Notes: generated from the letters alone by a model not told the origin. 64,000 nt of DNA from RECO01 sp050485385 (GCA_050485385.1 JBJHBG010000001.1:1-64000); one strand, 5' to 3'. Positions 45,264-56,461 are shown, counted from the first letter of the stretch. Numbers and translations are program-made.

Positions 45264-46576
45264 GGCGTGATGCCGAGGACCTCGGCCAGCCATGCGAAGG
45301 GCTCGTCGGTCGGTGCGTCGTGGGGGGTCTGCGCGAGCAGCGCTTCGAGGGCGGGCAGCCGTTGGATCGCCTCGTCGACCAGGGGATCGGCCCCCTTGGC
45401 GTAGGCGCCGAGGCGGATCAGGTCGGCGCTTTCGGTGTGGGCCTGGAGGAGTTGGCGGGCGTGGCGCGCCAGCTTGGCCTCGTCGGTCGTGTAGGCATCG
45501 CCCGCCGTGCGCGACAGGCTTCTCAGCACGTCGACGGCCGGATAGCGGCCGGATTCCGCAATGCGCCGGTCGAGCACCACGTGCCCGTCCAGGATCGATC
45601 GGACCTGGTCGGCAACCGGCTCCTCCGTATCGTCGCCCTCGGTCAGCACGGTAAAGAGCCCCGTGATCTCGCCCGTGCCCGTGCCCGGGCCGGCGCGCTC
45701 CAGGAGGTGCGGCAGTTCCGCGAACACGCTCGGCGGATAGCCCCGCGTCGCGGGCGGCTCGCCGGCGGCAAGGTAGACCTCGCGGAGTGCGGTGGCGAAG
45801 CGGGTGAGGCTGTCGACGAGGCAGACCACCGACTTGCCCTCGTCGCGCAGACCCTCGGCGATGCTGAGGGTGAGCCAAGCGGCGCGGCGGCGCAGCATGG
45901 CCGGCTGATCGGAGGTGGCCACCACCACCACCGCGCGCTTACGCGCCTCCTCGTCGAGCGTCTCGCGCAGGAACTCGTTGACCTCGCGCCCCCGCTCGCC
46001 GATCAGCCCGATGACGAGGCAATCGGCGGTGCATTGGCTCGCGATCATCGACAACATGGTCGACTTGCCGACACCGGAGCCCGCGAAGATGCCGAGGCGC
46101 TGGCCCCGCTTGCACGGCACGAACAGGTCGAGCGCGCGCACGCCGAGCCGCATGCGGGCGCCGAGCGGTTGGCGCTTGGTGGCGCTGGGCGGATGGGCGT
46201 AGAGCGCGACGGCGCGATGCCCCGGCGGCGGCGGCGGGCCGTCGTCGAGCGGTTGGGCCATCGGGTCGAGCACGCGGCCGAGCCAGGCGCTGGAGGGCCG
46301 CACCACGCCGAGCGACGGCGCCAGGGTGACGGCGGCGCCGAGAGCGACGTTCTGCGGGTCGCCATAAGGAAGGAGAACGGTGGTGTCGCCCTGGAACGCC
46401 GCGACCTCGGCGAGCAGCGGTGCGCCACCGCGGCCACGGTCGATCCGACAGGTATCGCCGACGGCAGCGAGCCCGCCAAGGCCGGCGCAGCGCAGCGAGC
46501 TGGCGCGCGCCGCCACGATGCGGCCGGAGATCGACCAGGGCTCCAGCGTGGCCAGTGCGGCATCGAGATCGGTCAA
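45260..46576 (-). CDS. fliI: Flagellar protein export ATPase FliI
   Basis: A 438-residue ATPase of the F1/V1-like hexamer that energises flagellar type III export. Walker A is GIFAGSGVGKSTML, Walker B lies in KSVVCLVDSLTRFATALREV, the catalytic Glu in GLIGERGREVNEFL, and AELPHLLERAGPG and SGRYPAVDVLRSLSR follow. TTG at 46576 is chosen because GGAGG lies 6 bases upstream and it puts the N-terminal GRI barrel near residue 18 as in the family; the ATG at 46618 would add 14 codons with no good ribosome site. The gene is divergent from ctrA. Confidence 0.92.
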   Translation of the reverse strand: MTDLDAALATLEPWSISGRIVAARASSLRCAGLGGLAAVGDTCRIDRGRGGAPLLAEVAAFQGDTTVLLPYGDPQNVALGAAVTLAPSLGVVRPSSAWLGRVLDPMAQPLDDGPPPPPGHRAVALYAHPPSATKRQPLGARMRLGVRALDLFVPCKRGQRLGIFAGSGVGKSTMLSMIASQCTADCLVIGLIGERGREVNEFLRETLDEEARKRAVVVVATSDQPAMLRRRAAWLTLSIAEGLRDEGKSVVCLVDSLTRFATALREVYLAAGEPPATRGYPPSVFAELPHLLERAGPGTGTGEITGLFTVLTEGDDTEEPVADQVRSILDGHVVLDRRIAESGRYPAVDVLRSLSRTAGDAYTTDEAKLARHARQLLQAHTESADLIRLGAYAKGADPLVDEAIQRLPALEALLAQTPHDAPTDEPFAWLAEVLGITP

Positions 46577-46618
46577 GGACGTCCTCCGGTAGGCACGGGG
46601 CACTCCTACCACGGGCAT

Positions 46619-46656
46619 TCTTTACAAATCATAAACCTTATACGCGCATAAACCAC
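46619..46656. promoter_or_regulatory. AT-rich divergent regulatory region of fliI and ctrA
   Basis: The 132 bases between the fliI TTG and ctrA ATG include an AT-rich patch in an otherwise GC-rich window. It contains TTTACAAATCATAAA and TTAT-ACGCGC-ATAA, both inverted-repeat-like. A CtrA box (TTAA, 7 bases, TTAA) is not present in exact form, although TTTA/TAAA halves are close. Promoters for both divergent genes must lie here. Confidence 0.45.
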
Positions 46657-46708
46657 GCCATCGGCGCCCGCGTCGCAGCACCCGGGCCAACCTTTGGAGA
46701 CGAACGCG

Positions 46709-47479
46709 ATGCGCGCTCTGGTGGTCGAGGACGATCCCGTTTCGCAGAAGATGATCGAGATGGCCTTGCGGCAGGACGGGATCATGCACGAGCCGACCGG
46801 CTACGGCGAAGACGCCATCGAGCTCGCCAAGCTCTACGACTTCGACATCATCCTGCTCGACCTGACCTTGCCCGACATCGACGGCTACGAGGTCGTTCGG
46901 CGCATCCGCAGCGCGCGCGTCAAGACGCCGGTGCTCATCCTCTCCGGCCGACTGGAGATCGACGACAAGGTCAAGGGCCTGACCGTCGGCGCCGACGACT
47001 ACGTCACCAAGCCGTTCCACAAGGACGAGCTGACCGCCCGCATCCACGCCGTGGTCCGCCGCTCGAAGGGCCACTCGGAATCGGTCATCCGCACCGGCAA
47101 CCTTACCGTCAACTTCGACACCCGCACCGTCGACGTCGCCGGCAAGCGGCTGCACGTGACGGGCAAGGAGTACGGCATCCTGGAGCTGCTCTCCTTGCGC
47201 AAGGGGACTACGCTCACCAAGGAAATGTTCCTCGACCACCTCTACGGCGGCATGGACGAGCCGGAGCTGAAGATCATCGACGTCTTCATCTGCAAGCTCA
47301 GAAAGAAGCTCGCGGCGGTGAACGAGGGCCAGCACTACATCGAGACCGTGTGGGGTCGCGGCTATGTTCTGAAGGACCCCGAGGCCCGCGGGATCGAGGC
47401 GAGCGACGCTGCTGCCGCCGCCGAGTTCGCGGCCACCACCTTCGGCCACGAGCCGGCCCGACCCTACGCCCTGGTCTGA
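46709..47479 (+). CDS. ctrA: Cell-cycle master response regulator CtrA
   Basis: A 256-residue OmpR-type regulator. The receiver domain starts [20 protein letters not shown] with the phospho-acceptor Asp in [15 protein letters not shown] (about residue 51) and the Lys switch in [11 protein letters not shown]. The winged-helix DNA-binding part covers about residues 125-232 with [29 protein letters not shown]. The sequence [14 protein letters not shown] matches CtrA. In alphaproteobacteria it controls flagella, motility and, in some, division. The C-terminal tail of about 25 residues is Ala-rich and may carry the degradation signal. TTGGAGA precedes the ATG. Confidence 0.95.
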   Translation: MRALVVEDDPVSQKMIEMALRQDGIMHEPTGYGEDAIELAKLYDFDIILLDLTLPDIDGYEVVRRIRSARVKTPVLILSGRLEIDDKVKGLTVGADDYVTKPFHKDELTARIHAVVRRSKGHSESVIRTGNLTVNFDTRTVDVAGKRLHVTGKEYGILELLSLRKGTTLTKEMFLDHLYGGMDEPELKIIDVFICKLRKKLAAVNEGQHYIETVWGRGYVLKDPEARGIEASDAAAAAEFAATTFGHEPARPYALV

Positions 47480-47483
47480 CCGC

Positions 47484-47505
47484 TCGGGGGGCAAGAGCCC
47501 CCCGA
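47484..47505. terminator. GC-rich hairpin after ctrA
   Basis: TCGGGGGGC and GCCCCCCGA form a perfect stem around the 4-base loop AAGA, starting 5 bases after the ctrA stop. The RraA-family gene ends 19 bases further on the other strand, so it may serve both genes. No T-tract follows. Confidence 0.6.
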
Positions 47506-47523
47506 CCCTCCCGATCGCCCCCG

Positions 47524-48183
47524 TCAGAGCACGCCGTGCCGGGCGAAGACGTCCGTGAGCTTCGCGCCGGCCGCCAGCTCCTCACGGGTGCGGTCCTCGG
47601 CTGCCGCCTTGGCGAGGGCGGCGGCGACGGCGGCTTCTTCCAGCGCCTGCGGGACGACGATGACGCCGTCCGCATCGGCCATGACGAGGTCGCCCGGCTC
47701 CACCCGCACGCCCGCGCACACCACCGGCACGTCCATCGCCATCATGTGGCCGCGCCCCTTGCTGTCGAGCGGACCGATACCGCCGGCGAACACCGGAAAG
47801 CGCATCTCGCGGATCTGGCGCACGTCGCGCACCAGGCCGTCGGTCACGCAGCCTGCGGCACCCCGCGCGCGGGCCGCGGTGGACAGCAACTCGCCCCAAG
47901 GGCCGATGCGGTCGGTCGGGCCGTTGCACGCGAACACCGCGACGTCCCCCGGCTTCAGGTCGTCGACCAGCGCCATCTCGACGGCGTAGGGGTTCTCGCC
48001 CTCGGCGACGTGATAGACGGGCATGTAGAGGCCGGTGCGGGCGCGACCGACGATGACGGAGGTATCGTCGAGCGGCCGAACGAAGGGCCGCATCGCCTGC
48101 TCCATGGCGCCGAGGTCGTCCAGTACGTCGGACAGGATCGAGGTGGTGAGCTTGGCCGCCACCTGGGCGAGATCGGTCGTCAT
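47524..48183 (-). CDS. RraA-family protein (possible aldolase/decarboxylase)
   Basis: A 219-residue protein of the RraA/HMG-aldolase superfamily. The conserved core GELLSTAARARGAAGCVTDGLVRD holds the substrate/metal motif GxxxxG...R.D, and GDVAVFACNG, FPVFAGGI and PGDLVMADADGVIVVP follow. Bacterial members include RNase E inhibitors and 4-hydroxy-4-methyl-2-oxoglutarate/4-carboxy-4-hydroxy-2-oxoadipate aldolases; the latter have the same Arg-Asp pair. The role cannot be assigned. ATG at 48183 starts MTTDLAQVAAKL. The GlxA-like regulator gene upstream on the same strand may control it. Confidence 0.8.
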   Translation of the reverse strand: MTTDLAQVAAKLTTSILSDVLDDLGAMEQAMRPFVRPLDDTSVIVGRARTGLYMPVYHVAEGENPYAVEMALVDDLKPGDVAVFACNGPTDRIGPWGELLSTAARARGAAGCVTDGLVRDVRQIREMRFPVFAGGIGPLDSKGRGHMMAMDVPVVCAGVRVEPGDLVMADADGVIVVPQALEEAAVAAALAKAAAEDRTREELAAGAKLTDVFARHGVL

Positions 48184-48238
48184 CGGGCCTCCCTGGCATT
48201 CGTTCCCGTGCGTGGTAGCACCGTGCGGCGGCCTCGAG

Positions 48239-49273
48239 CTATGCCGCCGCCGCAAGGTGGATGGGCTGGAACAGGCGGCGGTACTGACCGGGGGTCAGGC
48301 CCGTGAGCCGCTTGAACAGGCGGCGGAAGAAGGCGGGCTCCTCGTAGCCGACGACGGCGGCCACTTCGTCCGCTGGCGTCCTAGTCGATTCCAGAAGGCG
48401 TTTCGCCTCCTCGATGCGCAGCGCCTGGACGTGGTCGATCAGACTGTGGCCGGTGGCTTGGCGAAAGCGCCGCTTCAGGGTGCGCTCCGGCACTGCGGCG
48501 CGGGCGACCACGCGGCTCACGCAATGCGGCTCCTTGAAGTGCTCGGCGAGCCAGTCCTCGCAGACGCGCACCACGGCATCCGCATGCGGCTGGGCGCGGA
48601 CGAGGCAGGCATAGGGCGACTGGCCCTCCTGGTGCCACTTCAGGAGATAGGTCTTGGCGATGCGCATGGCCTCGGCCGGGCCGCAGTGCTTGGCGACGAT
48701 GTGCACGGCGAGGTCGTGCCACGAGGTGGTGCCGCCGGCGGTGACCAACCGGCCGGTCGCATCCGCGAAGACGAGACTGGGGTCAGGCTGGAAGCGCACG
48801 TCCGGATACTGCGTGCGGAAGAGGTCGGCATAGGCCCAGTGCGAGGTCGCGGGGCAGCGGTTCAAGAGGCCGGCCTCGGCAAGGAGGATCGAACCGGAAC
48901 AGGCGGAATAGAGGTAGGCACCCCGGCGGTGCTGCTGCCTGAGCCAGCCCATCAAGGGCGGGTGCAGGCCGTGGACGGCCGCGTCGGGCGCCAGCCATAT
49001 CTCGGGCACGACGACGATGTCGGCGGCGGGCGCGTCGTCGAGCCCGTAGTCGGGTGCCACCGGCACGGCGTTGCCGCAGCGGAAGGGCTCGGCCGTCAGC
49101 CCGACGATGGCGGGCGCGATCAGCCGGCGCTCGGGCTCGGTGCGCACCAGCGACTGCCAGATATTGCCGGCGGCTCCCAGTACGTCGAACATGCCGTAGA
49201 GGGCCGAGCCCGCCGTTTCGGGCACGACGACGATCAGTGCTCTGAGGGTCGTCGCCTGCATGGATGCGATCAT
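48239..49273 (-). CDS. GlxA-type transcriptional regulator (DJ-1/PfpI plus AraC HTH)
   Basis: A 344-residue regulator. Residues about 8-185 form a DJ-1/PfpI-like amidotransferase fold with YLYSACSGSILLAEAG (Cys at the nucleophile elbow), and residues about 240-335 form an AraC HTH pair (RVVARAAVPERTLKRRFRQATG and AAVVGYEEPAFFRRLFKRLTGLTPGQYRR). Family members control amine, amino-acid or glycine-betaine catabolism. ATG at 49273 is the most upstream likely start; the one at 49261 is also possible, and neither has a clear ribosome site. The stop lies 55 bases from the RraA gene start. Confidence 0.85.
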   Translation of the reverse strand: MIASMQATTLRALIVVVPETAGSALYGMFDVLGAAGNIWQSLVRTEPERRLIAPAIVGLTAEPFRCGNAVPVAPDYGLDDAPAADIVVVPEIWLAPDAAVHGLHPPLMGWLRQQHRRGAYLYSACSGSILLAEAGLLNRCPATSHWAYADLFRTQYPDVRFQPDPSLVFADATGRLVTAGGTTSWHDLAVHIVAKHCGPAEAMRIAKTYLLKWHQEGQSPYACLVRAQPHADAVVRVCEDWLAEHFKEPHCVSRVVARAAVPERTLKRRFRQATGHSLIDHVQALRIEEAKRLLESTRTPADEVAAVVGYEEPAFFRRLFKRLTGLTPGQYRRLFQPIHLAAAA

Positions 49274-49390
49274 GGCACGAAAGACCCGAATACGCCACTT
49301 CCGGCTCTCATTCGACGCTTCCGCCCACTCTAGCCTCCGACTAACGGGCGCTCGCCAACCGAGACGGCGCCGTCGTTGGAGGTGCGAACC

Positions 49391-49618
49391 ATGGAGGCTC
49401 TCGTCTATACCGCCAACTGCATGTACGTCGCGGCGTACTTCATGACCGACATGCTGCGGATGCGGCTGTTGAGCGTGGTCGCGGCCTGCTGCCTCGCCAC
49501 CTATTTCTATCTTCAGCCGCAACCGATGCTGACGGTGGTGGGCTGGAACCTGGTCTTCGTCCTGCTCAACTTGACGCAGATCGGCCGCATCATGTGGCGC
49601 CGGGGGCTCTGCGGCTGA
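49391..49618 (+). CDS. Small Popeye-like membrane protein
   Basis: A 75-residue protein with three hydrophobic segments. NCMYVAAYFMTDMLRMRLLSVVAACCLATYFYLQPQPML and the following WNLVFVLLNLTQIGR resemble the transmembrane part of bacterial Popeye-type proteins, in which it normally precedes a cyclic-nucleotide-binding domain. That domain is absent here, so this is a stand-alone membrane module. The ATG at 49391 is preceded by GGAGGTGCGAACC. It ends inside the last 29 bases of the convergent mutarotase gene. Confidence 0.6.
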   Translation: MEALVYTANCMYVAAYFMTDMLRMRLLSVVAACCLATYFYLQPQPMLTVVGWNLVFVLLNLTQIGRIMWRRGLCG

Positions 49619-50504
49619 GGTGCCAGGTCGTGCGCTGCCGGTAGGTCATGCCAGGGTCGAGCCGGGCGCTCGGAAAGTCGTGGCGGTTCGGCGCGTCCGG
49701 CCAAGCCTGGGCCTCCAGGCAGACGCCGGCGCGCGGGCCGTAGGGCGGCACCGCGAGCTTGTCGCCGGTGTAGACCTGAAGGCCCGGCTCGGTGGTTGCC
49801 ACCTCCAGACGGACGCCGCCCGCCGTCAGGACCGCCGCCGGCTTCGGGAAGGCGTGCGGGGCTTCGGCCAGGCAGAAATTGCGGTCGATCACGCGATGCA
49901 CGAGCCGGCCGAGCGGTGGCGCCCACTCGACGGTGGTGGGCAGCCCCGCCGCATCGGTGGCGAGTGCCCGGTCCGCGCGGACCTCCAGGTGGTGGTCGTC
50001 GATGGTCGGCGCGCCGTCCAGGTTCCAATAGACGTGCTGGGCGAGGCCGACGACGGTTGGGGCTTCGGTCGTCGCCGCGAACTCCACGACCGCGGTGCCG
50101 GGCGGCTCCAGCCGATAACGGCAGCTTGCCCGCAGCGTGCCGGGAAAACCCTGGTCGCCATCGGGCGAGGTGAGGGCAAGAAGCACGGTGTCCGCGGCCC
50201 GCTCTACCACCTCCCAGGCGCGGCGATGGAAGCCGTCGCGGCCGCCGTGCAGCGTGTTCGGCCCCTCGTTGCGGTCGAGGTCGAAGACATGGCCGTCGAG
50301 CGTGAAGCGCCCGCCCTCGATGCGGTTGGCGAAACGGCCGACGACGGCGCCGACATAGGAGGGATGGGCGAGATAGGCGTCCGCGTCCGCGAAGCCGAGG
50401 ACCAGCGAGCGCTCGGCGTTTCGGAAGCGTAGATCGCGGATGATGGCGCCGAGCGGCAGCACCTCCATGACGAGGCCGCCGCCCTCCAGCCGGATCGTCT
50501 CCAT
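49590..50504 (-). CDS. galM: Aldose 1-epimerase (mutarotase)
   Basis: A 304-residue enzyme that interconverts the alpha and beta anomers of aldoses. The first catalytic His is in LAQHVYWNLDG, the catalytic Glu in VCLEAQAWPDAPN, and GRFANRIEGGRFTLDG plus NTLHGGRDGFHRRAWEV are the sugar-binding parts. The ATG at 50504 sits 2 bases after the xylA stop, so it is co-translated in the xylose operon and supplies the anomer that xylose isomerase uses. Confidence 0.9.
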   Translation of the reverse strand: METIRLEGGGLVMEVLPLGAIIRDLRFRNAERSLVLGFADADAYLAHPSYVGAVVGRFANRIEGGRFTLDGHVFDLDRNEGPNTLHGGRDGFHRRAWEVVERAADTVLLALTSPDGDQGFPGTLRASCRYRLEPPGTAVVEFAATTEAPTVVGLAQHVYWNLDGAPTIDDHHLEVRADRALATDAAGLPTTVEWAPPLGRLVHRVIDRNFCLAEAPHAFPKPAAVLTAGGVRLEVATTEPGLQVYTGDKLAVPPYGPRAGVCLEAQAWPDAPNRHDFPSARLDPGMTYRQRTTWHLSRRAPGAT

Positions 50505-50506
50505 CG

Positions 50507-51814
50507 TCAGAGGTGACGGTTGAGGATGGTCTCGAGCATCTCCTGGCGGCCGGAACGCGGCGTCGGGTCGATGCCCTCGCGCTCCACGCGTGCGGCGATG
50601 GCGGCGAGATCCGTGCGTCCCTCCAGCATCTCCCGCGCTGCGGGCGCCTGCCAGCCGGCGTAGCGGTCCTCGACGAAGCGCCGGAGTTCGCCCGTCTCGA
50701 CCAGACGGACGGCTGCCTTCAGCGCCTGGGCGCAGGCGTCCATGCCGCCGACATGGGCGTGCAGCAGGTCGTCCGGCTCGATCGACTGCCGGCGCAGCTT
50801 GGCGTCGAAGTTCAGCCCCCCGGTGGTGAAGCCGCCGCCCTCCAGGATGAGGTAGAGGGCGAGCGCCAGTTCCGGGACGTTCATCGGGAACTGGTCGGTG
50901 TCCCAGCCGGACTGGTAGTCGTTGCGGTTGACGTCGCAGGACCCGAAGATACCCAGCGCCAGGGCGGTCGCGATCTCGTGCTCGAAGCTGTGCCCGGCCA
51001 GTACCGCATGGCCGACCTCGATGTTGACCTTGACCTCCTTCGCCAAGCCGTAGCGCTCGAGGAAGCCGTACACCGCCGCCACGTCGAAATCGTACTGGTG
51101 CTTGGTCGGCTCCTGCGGCTTCGGCTCGACCAGGATGGTGCCCCCGAAGCCGATGCGATGCTTGTAGTCGACGACGAGGTTCAAGAAGCGGCCGAGCTGG
51201 TCCAGCTCGCGTTTCATGTCGGTGTTGAGAAGCGTCTCGTAGCCCTCGCGGCCGCCCCACAGGACGTAGTTCTCGCCGCCGAGGGCGTGGGTGACGTCCA
51301 TGGCCGCCTTCACCTGGGCTGCGGCATGGGCGAACACGTCCGGATCGGGGTTGGTCGCGGCACCGCCCATGTAGCGGCGGTGGGAGAAGAGGTTGGCCGT
51401 GCCCCAGAGGAGCCGGACCTTCGCCGTTTCCATCTTGCGGGCAAAAACCTCGGCGATGGCCTGGAGGTTCCTGGTACTCTCGGCGAGCGAGGCGCCTTCC
51501 GGGGCCACGTCGCGGTCGTGGAAGCAGAAGAAGGGCGCGCCGAGCAGGCGGAACATCTCGAAGGCGACGTCCGCCTTGCGTTTGGCGGCGTCCAGATCGT
51601 CGCCGAACCACGGCCGCTCGAAGGTGGGGCCGCCGAACGGGTCGGTGCCCGGCCAGACGAAGCTGTGCCAGTAGCAGACGGCGAAGCGCAGATGGTCCTC
51701 CATGCGCTTGCCGAGCAGCACCGTATCCGCGTCGTAGTGTCGAAAGGCGAGGGGTTCCCGCGTGTCGGGGCCGAGATGGGGGATCGGTGCGCGGTCGCCG
51801 AAAAAGCCGCTCAT
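50507..51814 (-). CDS. xylA: Xylose isomerase
   Basis: A 435-residue metal-dependent isomerase that converts xylose to xylulose. Active-site pieces are [12 protein letters not shown] (His/Asp), [52 protein letters not shown] and [21 protein letters not shown]. The usual IEANH reads [12 protein letters not shown], that is Ala to Val and Asn to Gly, but the metal Glu and His are kept. This is a divergent but complete XylA, at the usual length. ATGA overlap with xylB makes it translationally coupled. Confidence 0.92.
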   Translation of the reverse strand: MSGFFGDRAPIPHLGPDTREPLAFRHYDADTVLLGKRMEDHLRFAVCYWHSFVWPGTDPFGGPTFERPWFGDDLDAAKRKADVAFEMFRLLGAPFFCFHDRDVAPEGASLAESTRNLQAIAEVFARKMETAKVRLLWGTANLFSHRRYMGGAATNPDPDVFAHAAAQVKAAMDVTHALGGENYVLWGGREGYETLLNTDMKRELDQLGRFLNLVVDYKHRIGFGGTILVEPKPQEPTKHQYDFDVAAVYGFLERYGLAKEVKVNIEVGHAVLAGHSFEHEIATALALGIFGSCDVNRNDYQSGWDTDQFPMNVPELALALYLILEGGGFTTGGLNFDAKLRRQSIEPDDLLHAHVGGMDACAQALKAAVRLVETGELRRFVEDRYAGWQAPAAREMLEGRTDLAAIAARVEREGIDPTPRSGRQEMLETILNRHL

Positions 51815-53270
51815 GCCAAGGCTCCCTTCAAGGCCGGGTAGAGCGCGCGATAGCGCTCGAAGCGCTCGGCATAGGCCTCGGTCCATCGCCGGTCCGGCGC
51901 GATCGTCCGGGCGATCGGCGGCTTGGTGCAGATGGTGCGGGGGTCGGTGCCGGTGGCGGCCGCCATGCCGAGACGTGCGGCGCCGAACGCCGCCCCGAAG
52001 TCGCCGTTGGCCGGTACCTCCACCGGGCGGTCGAGGATGGTTGCCAGGAGCTTCAGCCACAGCGCCGAGCGCGCCCCGCCGCCCACCGCCGTGAACGTTT
52101 CGACGTCGGAGCCCGCCGCCTGCAAGGCGCGAAAGCCGTCCTTGAAGCCGAAGCCGACGCCTTCCAGCACGGCACGGGTGAGGGCCGCGTCGTCGGCGGT
52201 CTGCGACAGGCCGGCGAAGGCGCCGCGGATGGTGGCGTCGTTGTGCGGGGTCCGTTCGCCGCCGAGATAGGGCAGGAACAGGACGGGCGAGGGGCCGGCG
52301 GGCTCGTCGCCGAGGGCGGCCGTCAAGGCCGCCGCGTCGCTCTTCAGAAGGCGTGCCAGCCAGTTGAGGCTGTCCGCCGCCGCCAGCACCACGGCCATCT
52401 GGTGCCAGCTTCCGGGGAGCGCATGGCAGAAGGCGTGGACCGCACCCTCGACGTTGGGCCGGAAGCGGTCGGTGGCGACAAACAGCACGCCCGACGTGCC
52501 GAGCGAGAGAAAGGCGCGGCCCGGCTCGACGGCGCCGATGCCGCAGGCGCTCGCCGCGTTGTCGCCGCCGCCGCCGGCAACCGCCGGCGCCTTCGCCATG
52601 CCCCAGCGGTCGGCAAGGTCGGCGCGCAGCGTACCGCTCGCCTCGCTGCCTTCCACCAGACGCGGCATCTGACGCTCGGAGAGACCGGTCGCCTCCAGCA
52701 GAGCCGACGACCAGTCGCGCGCGGCGGTGTCGAGCCAGAGCGTGCCGGCGCTGTCGGACATCTCGGAGGCGTGCTCGCCCGTCAGGTGCAGGCGCACGTA
52801 GTCCTTGGGCAAGAGCACCTTGGCGATCTTGGCGAAGACGTCCGGCTCGTGCTTGGCCACCCAGCGGAGCTTCGGCGCGGTGAAGCCGGGCATGACGAGA
52901 TTGCCGGCAACACGGTGGAAGTCGGCCAGATCGGTCAGCTCGGCACACTCCACCTCGGAGCGGCCGTCGTTCCAGAGGATGCAGGGGCGGAGCGGCCGAT
53001 TCGCCGCATCGAGCAGTGTGGCGCCGTGCATCTGGCCCGAAAGGCCGATTCCCTCGACGGCTGCGAGCGCCGCGGGCGCTGCCGCCTGCAACTCGTCGAC
53101 GGTGCGCTTCGCCGCCTGCCACCATTGGTCCGGGTTCTGTTCCGACCAGCCGGGGTGCGGACGGTCGACGGTGAGCGAAGCGCGTGCGGTCGCGATGGGG
53201 GCCTGCCCCTCGTCGAAGAGCAGGGCCTTCACCTCGGAGGTGCCGACGTCGATGCCGAGATAGGTCGTCA

Positions 53271-53271
<1 letters not shown>
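51811..53271 (-). CDS. xylB: Xylulokinase
   Basis: A 486-residue FGGY kinase that makes xylulose 5-phosphate. The ATP motif is [16 protein letters not shown], followed by [11 protein letters not shown] (typical of XylB), [11 protein letters not shown], the [24 protein letters not shown] run and the C-terminal [16 protein letters not shown]. The start ATG at 53271 overlaps the transporter ATPase stop by one base (TGATG). It is longer than usual by very little, with all motifs intact. Confidence 0.94.
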
Positions 53272-54053
<782 letters not shown>

Positions 54054-54064
54054 CGCCAGCCTCC

Positions 54065-55369
54065 CTATTTGAAGCGTCGCCGGTAGCTGGTGTCGGCCCA
54101 GACGGCCAAGACCAGCACGGCACCGACGACGATGTTCTGCAAGGGCGTGTCGAGGCCGATCAGCACCATGCCAGACTGCAGCGACTGCATGATCAGCGCC
54201 CCCAGCATGGCGCCGGCGATGGTGCCGACGCCGCCGCCGAGCGAGGTGCCGCCGATGACCGCGGCGGCGATGACGTAGAGTTCGTCGAGCGTGCCTTGGG
54301 CATTGGTCGCGGCGTTGAGCCGGGCGGTGGAGATCGCGGCGGCAATGGCGCAGAGCACGCCCATCAGCACGAAGATCTTCATCACCACCCACTTGGTGTT
54401 GACGCCGGCGAGGTTGGCGGCCTCGGGGTTGCCGCCGATGGCGAACACGTAGCGGCCGAAGCGGGTCCGGTTGGCAACGAACGTCATGACGATACCGGCG
54501 GCGATGGCGACGAGCACCGGGATGGCAAGGCCGTGGGCAACGAACAGGCCGCCATCCGGCACCGCGAGGCCCTGCGCCTCGGCCCAGCGCTCGGCCACGC
54601 GCGGCGGCCAGGGGTGGCTGTTGGCGATCCTGACCGCGCCCAGGATGGCAGCGCAGCCGGCCGCGAGCAGGAAGCCCTCGGCCCAAAGCGGCCGCAAGGG
54701 GAAGCGGAACTTCACCCGCTGCCGCCGGGCGTTCCACAACAGGAACAGCAGGGCCAGACAGGCGACGACGGCGATGGTCCAACTCGCCGCCGCACCGATC
54801 GAGCCCTCGGGACCGCCGCCCATGAGCCGGAAAGTGGAATCCATCGGCGCCACGGTACGGCCCGAGGTCATCCACCATGCCGCGCCTCGCCAGGCGAGCA
54901 GGCCCCCGAGCGTGACGATGAAGGCGGGAACGCCGAGATAGGCGATGACGAAGCCATGCAGCCCGCCGATCGCCGCACCGACCACCATGCCGACGAGCAG
55001 GGCGATCGCCCAGGTGGCGCCGTGGTCGTAGCCCAGATAGTGCGGCAGGATCTCGGCCTGGGTGACGCCCATCACCATGCCGACGAAGCCGAGCACGGAG
55101 CCGACCGAGAGGTCGATGTTGCGGGTGACGATCACCAACACCATGCCGGTCGCCATGACGGCGATCGAGGCCGTCTGGACCGACAGGTTCCAAAGATTGC
55201 GCGGCGTCAGGAAGACGCCGCCGGAAGCGAGGTCGAACCCGACCCAGATGATCGCCAAGGCGCCGAGCATGCCGAGCAGGCGCGTGTCCAACTCGGTTGC
55301 CTGCATGAAGCGGCCGAAGGGACTAGGCCGATCGTCGGCAACGGGTCTCGGTGCCACCGCGTCGCTCAT
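54065..55369 (-). CDS. xylH: Xylose-type ABC transporter permease
   Basis: A 434-residue inner-membrane protein of the CUT2 permease family with about ten helices. Landmarks are [39 protein letters not shown] (the conserved NxDLS(V)GS motif), [21 protein letters not shown] and [26 protein letters not shown]. It is larger than the 320-residue RbsC type and of the XylH length. It lies 54 bases after the binding-protein stop. Confidence 0.92.
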   Translation of the reverse strand: MSDAVAPRPVADDRPSPFGRFMQATELDTRLLGMLGALAIIWVGFDLASGGVFLTPRNLWNLSVQTASIAVMATGMVLVIVTRNIDLSVGSVLGFVGMVMGVTQAEILPHYLGYDHGATWAIALLVGMVVGAAIGGLHGFVIAYLGVPAFIVTLGGLLAWRGAAWWMTSGRTVAPMDSTFRLMGGGPEGSIGAAASWTIAVVACLALLFLLWNARRQRVKFRFPLRPLWAEGFLLAAGCAAILGAVRIANSHPWPPRVAERWAEAQGLAVPDGGLFVAHGLAIPVLVAIAAGIVMTFVANRTRFGRYVFAIGGNPEAANLAGVNTKWVVMKIFVLMGVLCAIAAAISTARLNAATNAQGTLDELYVIAAAVIGGTSLGGGVGTIAGAMLGALIMQSLQSGMVLIGLDTPLQNIVVGAVLVLAVWADTSYRRRFK

Positions 55370-55423
55370 CGCCAGGGTCTCCGCAGGAGCGGCAGGGGCT
55401 CGGTCCTGCCGCCCCGTTCGTGA

Positions 55424-56461
55424 TCAGTCGCAGACGGCCACGCTGCCGGCCGGCACGCCCTGGCACACCGTCTCCTTGGTCACCCAGCCGGCGTCGATCA
55501 CGACGTCGAGGTTCTCGCGGGTGATCGGGATCGGCGGCAGGAAGAGGGACGTCATCTCGACGCCGCGGGGTCCGCCCGAGAAGGACGCCGCACCCTCGAT
55601 CTCGTTCATCGCCTTGCCCTGGGCCAGCTCGACGGCGATGCGGGCGGCGGCGGCGCCGAGGTCGCGGCTGTCCTTCCAGACCGAAACCGTCTGCGTGCCG
55701 AGCGCGATCCGGTTCAAGGCCGCATGATCGCCGTCCTGGCCGGAGACCGGCACCGATCCGGCAAGCCCTTGGGCGGAGAGCGCGGCGACCGCGCCGCCCG
55801 CCGTGCCGTCGTTGCTCGCCACCACCGCATCGACGTCGTTGTCGTTGGCGGTGAGGAACTGCTCCATGTTGCGCTGGGCATTGGCCGGCAGCCAGCCGTC
55901 GGTATAGGCCTCGCCGACGTTGCGGATCGCGCCGGAATCGATCGCTTCCTGGAGCACCTCCATCTGACCGGAGAACAGGAAGTCGGCGTTCGGGTCGGCG
56001 GAGCTGCCCTTGATGAAGACGTAGTTGCCTTCGGGTGCCACCTCGAACACCGCACGGGCCTGCATGCGGCCCACCTCCTGGTTGTCGAAGGTGAGGTAGA
56101 AGGCGTCGGGGTTCTCGATCAGCCGGTCGTAGCCGACGACCGGGATGCCTTCGTCCGCGGCCCGCTGCACCGCCGGACCGATGGCGTCGCTGTCCTGCGC
56201 CAGGATGATCAGCGCGTCGGCGCCCTGCGCGATGAGGCTTTCGACGTCGGTCAACTGCTTGGAGGCCGAGCTCTGCGCGTCGGCCGACACGTAGCGGGCG
56301 CCGAGCCGGTCCAGTTCGGCCTGGATCGCAGCCTCGTCGGTTTTCCAACGCTCTTCTTGAAAGTTCGACCAGGACACGCCGACGGTCAGCGTCTGCGCGC
56401 TCGCCGACACCACGCAACCGCCCATGGCAGCAATTGCCAGGGCAAGGGTCCACTTGTTCAC
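55424..56461 (-). CDS. xylF: D-xylose-binding periplasmic protein
   Basis: A 345-residue CUT2 binding protein with a Sec signal ([23 protein letters not shown]) and the XylF-like mature start [60 protein letters not shown] and [20 protein letters not shown] complete the sugar-binding motif set. The start is the GTG at 56461, preceded by AGGGAGG; no ATG is in the right place. It is the first gene of the xylose operon. A TTGACA hexamer lies upstream on the minus strand (56563-56568), but no good -10 partner is seen. Confidence 0.92.
   Translation of the reverse strand: MNKWTLALAIAAMGGCVVSASAQTLTVGVSWSNFQEERWKTDEAAIQAELDRLGARYVSADAQSSASKQLTDVESLIAQGADALIILAQDSDAIGPAVQRAADEGIPVVGYDRLIENPDAFYLTFDNQEVGRMQARAVFEVAPEGNYVFIKGSSADPNADFLFSGQMEVLQEAIDSGAIRNVGEAYTDGWLPANAQRNMEQFLTANDNDVDAVVASNDGTAGGAVAALSAQGLAGSVPVSGQDGDHAALNRIALGTQTVSVWKDSRDLGAAAARIAVELAQGKAMNEIEGAASFSGGPRGVEMTSLFLPPIPITRENLDVVIDAGWVTKETVCQGVPAGSVAVCD

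Noticed and set aside
46619..46656. An exact CtrA box (TTAA-N7-TTAA)
   Set aside because: Only partial TTTA/TAAA halves with other spacings are present; I kept the region as AT-rich regulatory DNA but not as a CtrA site.
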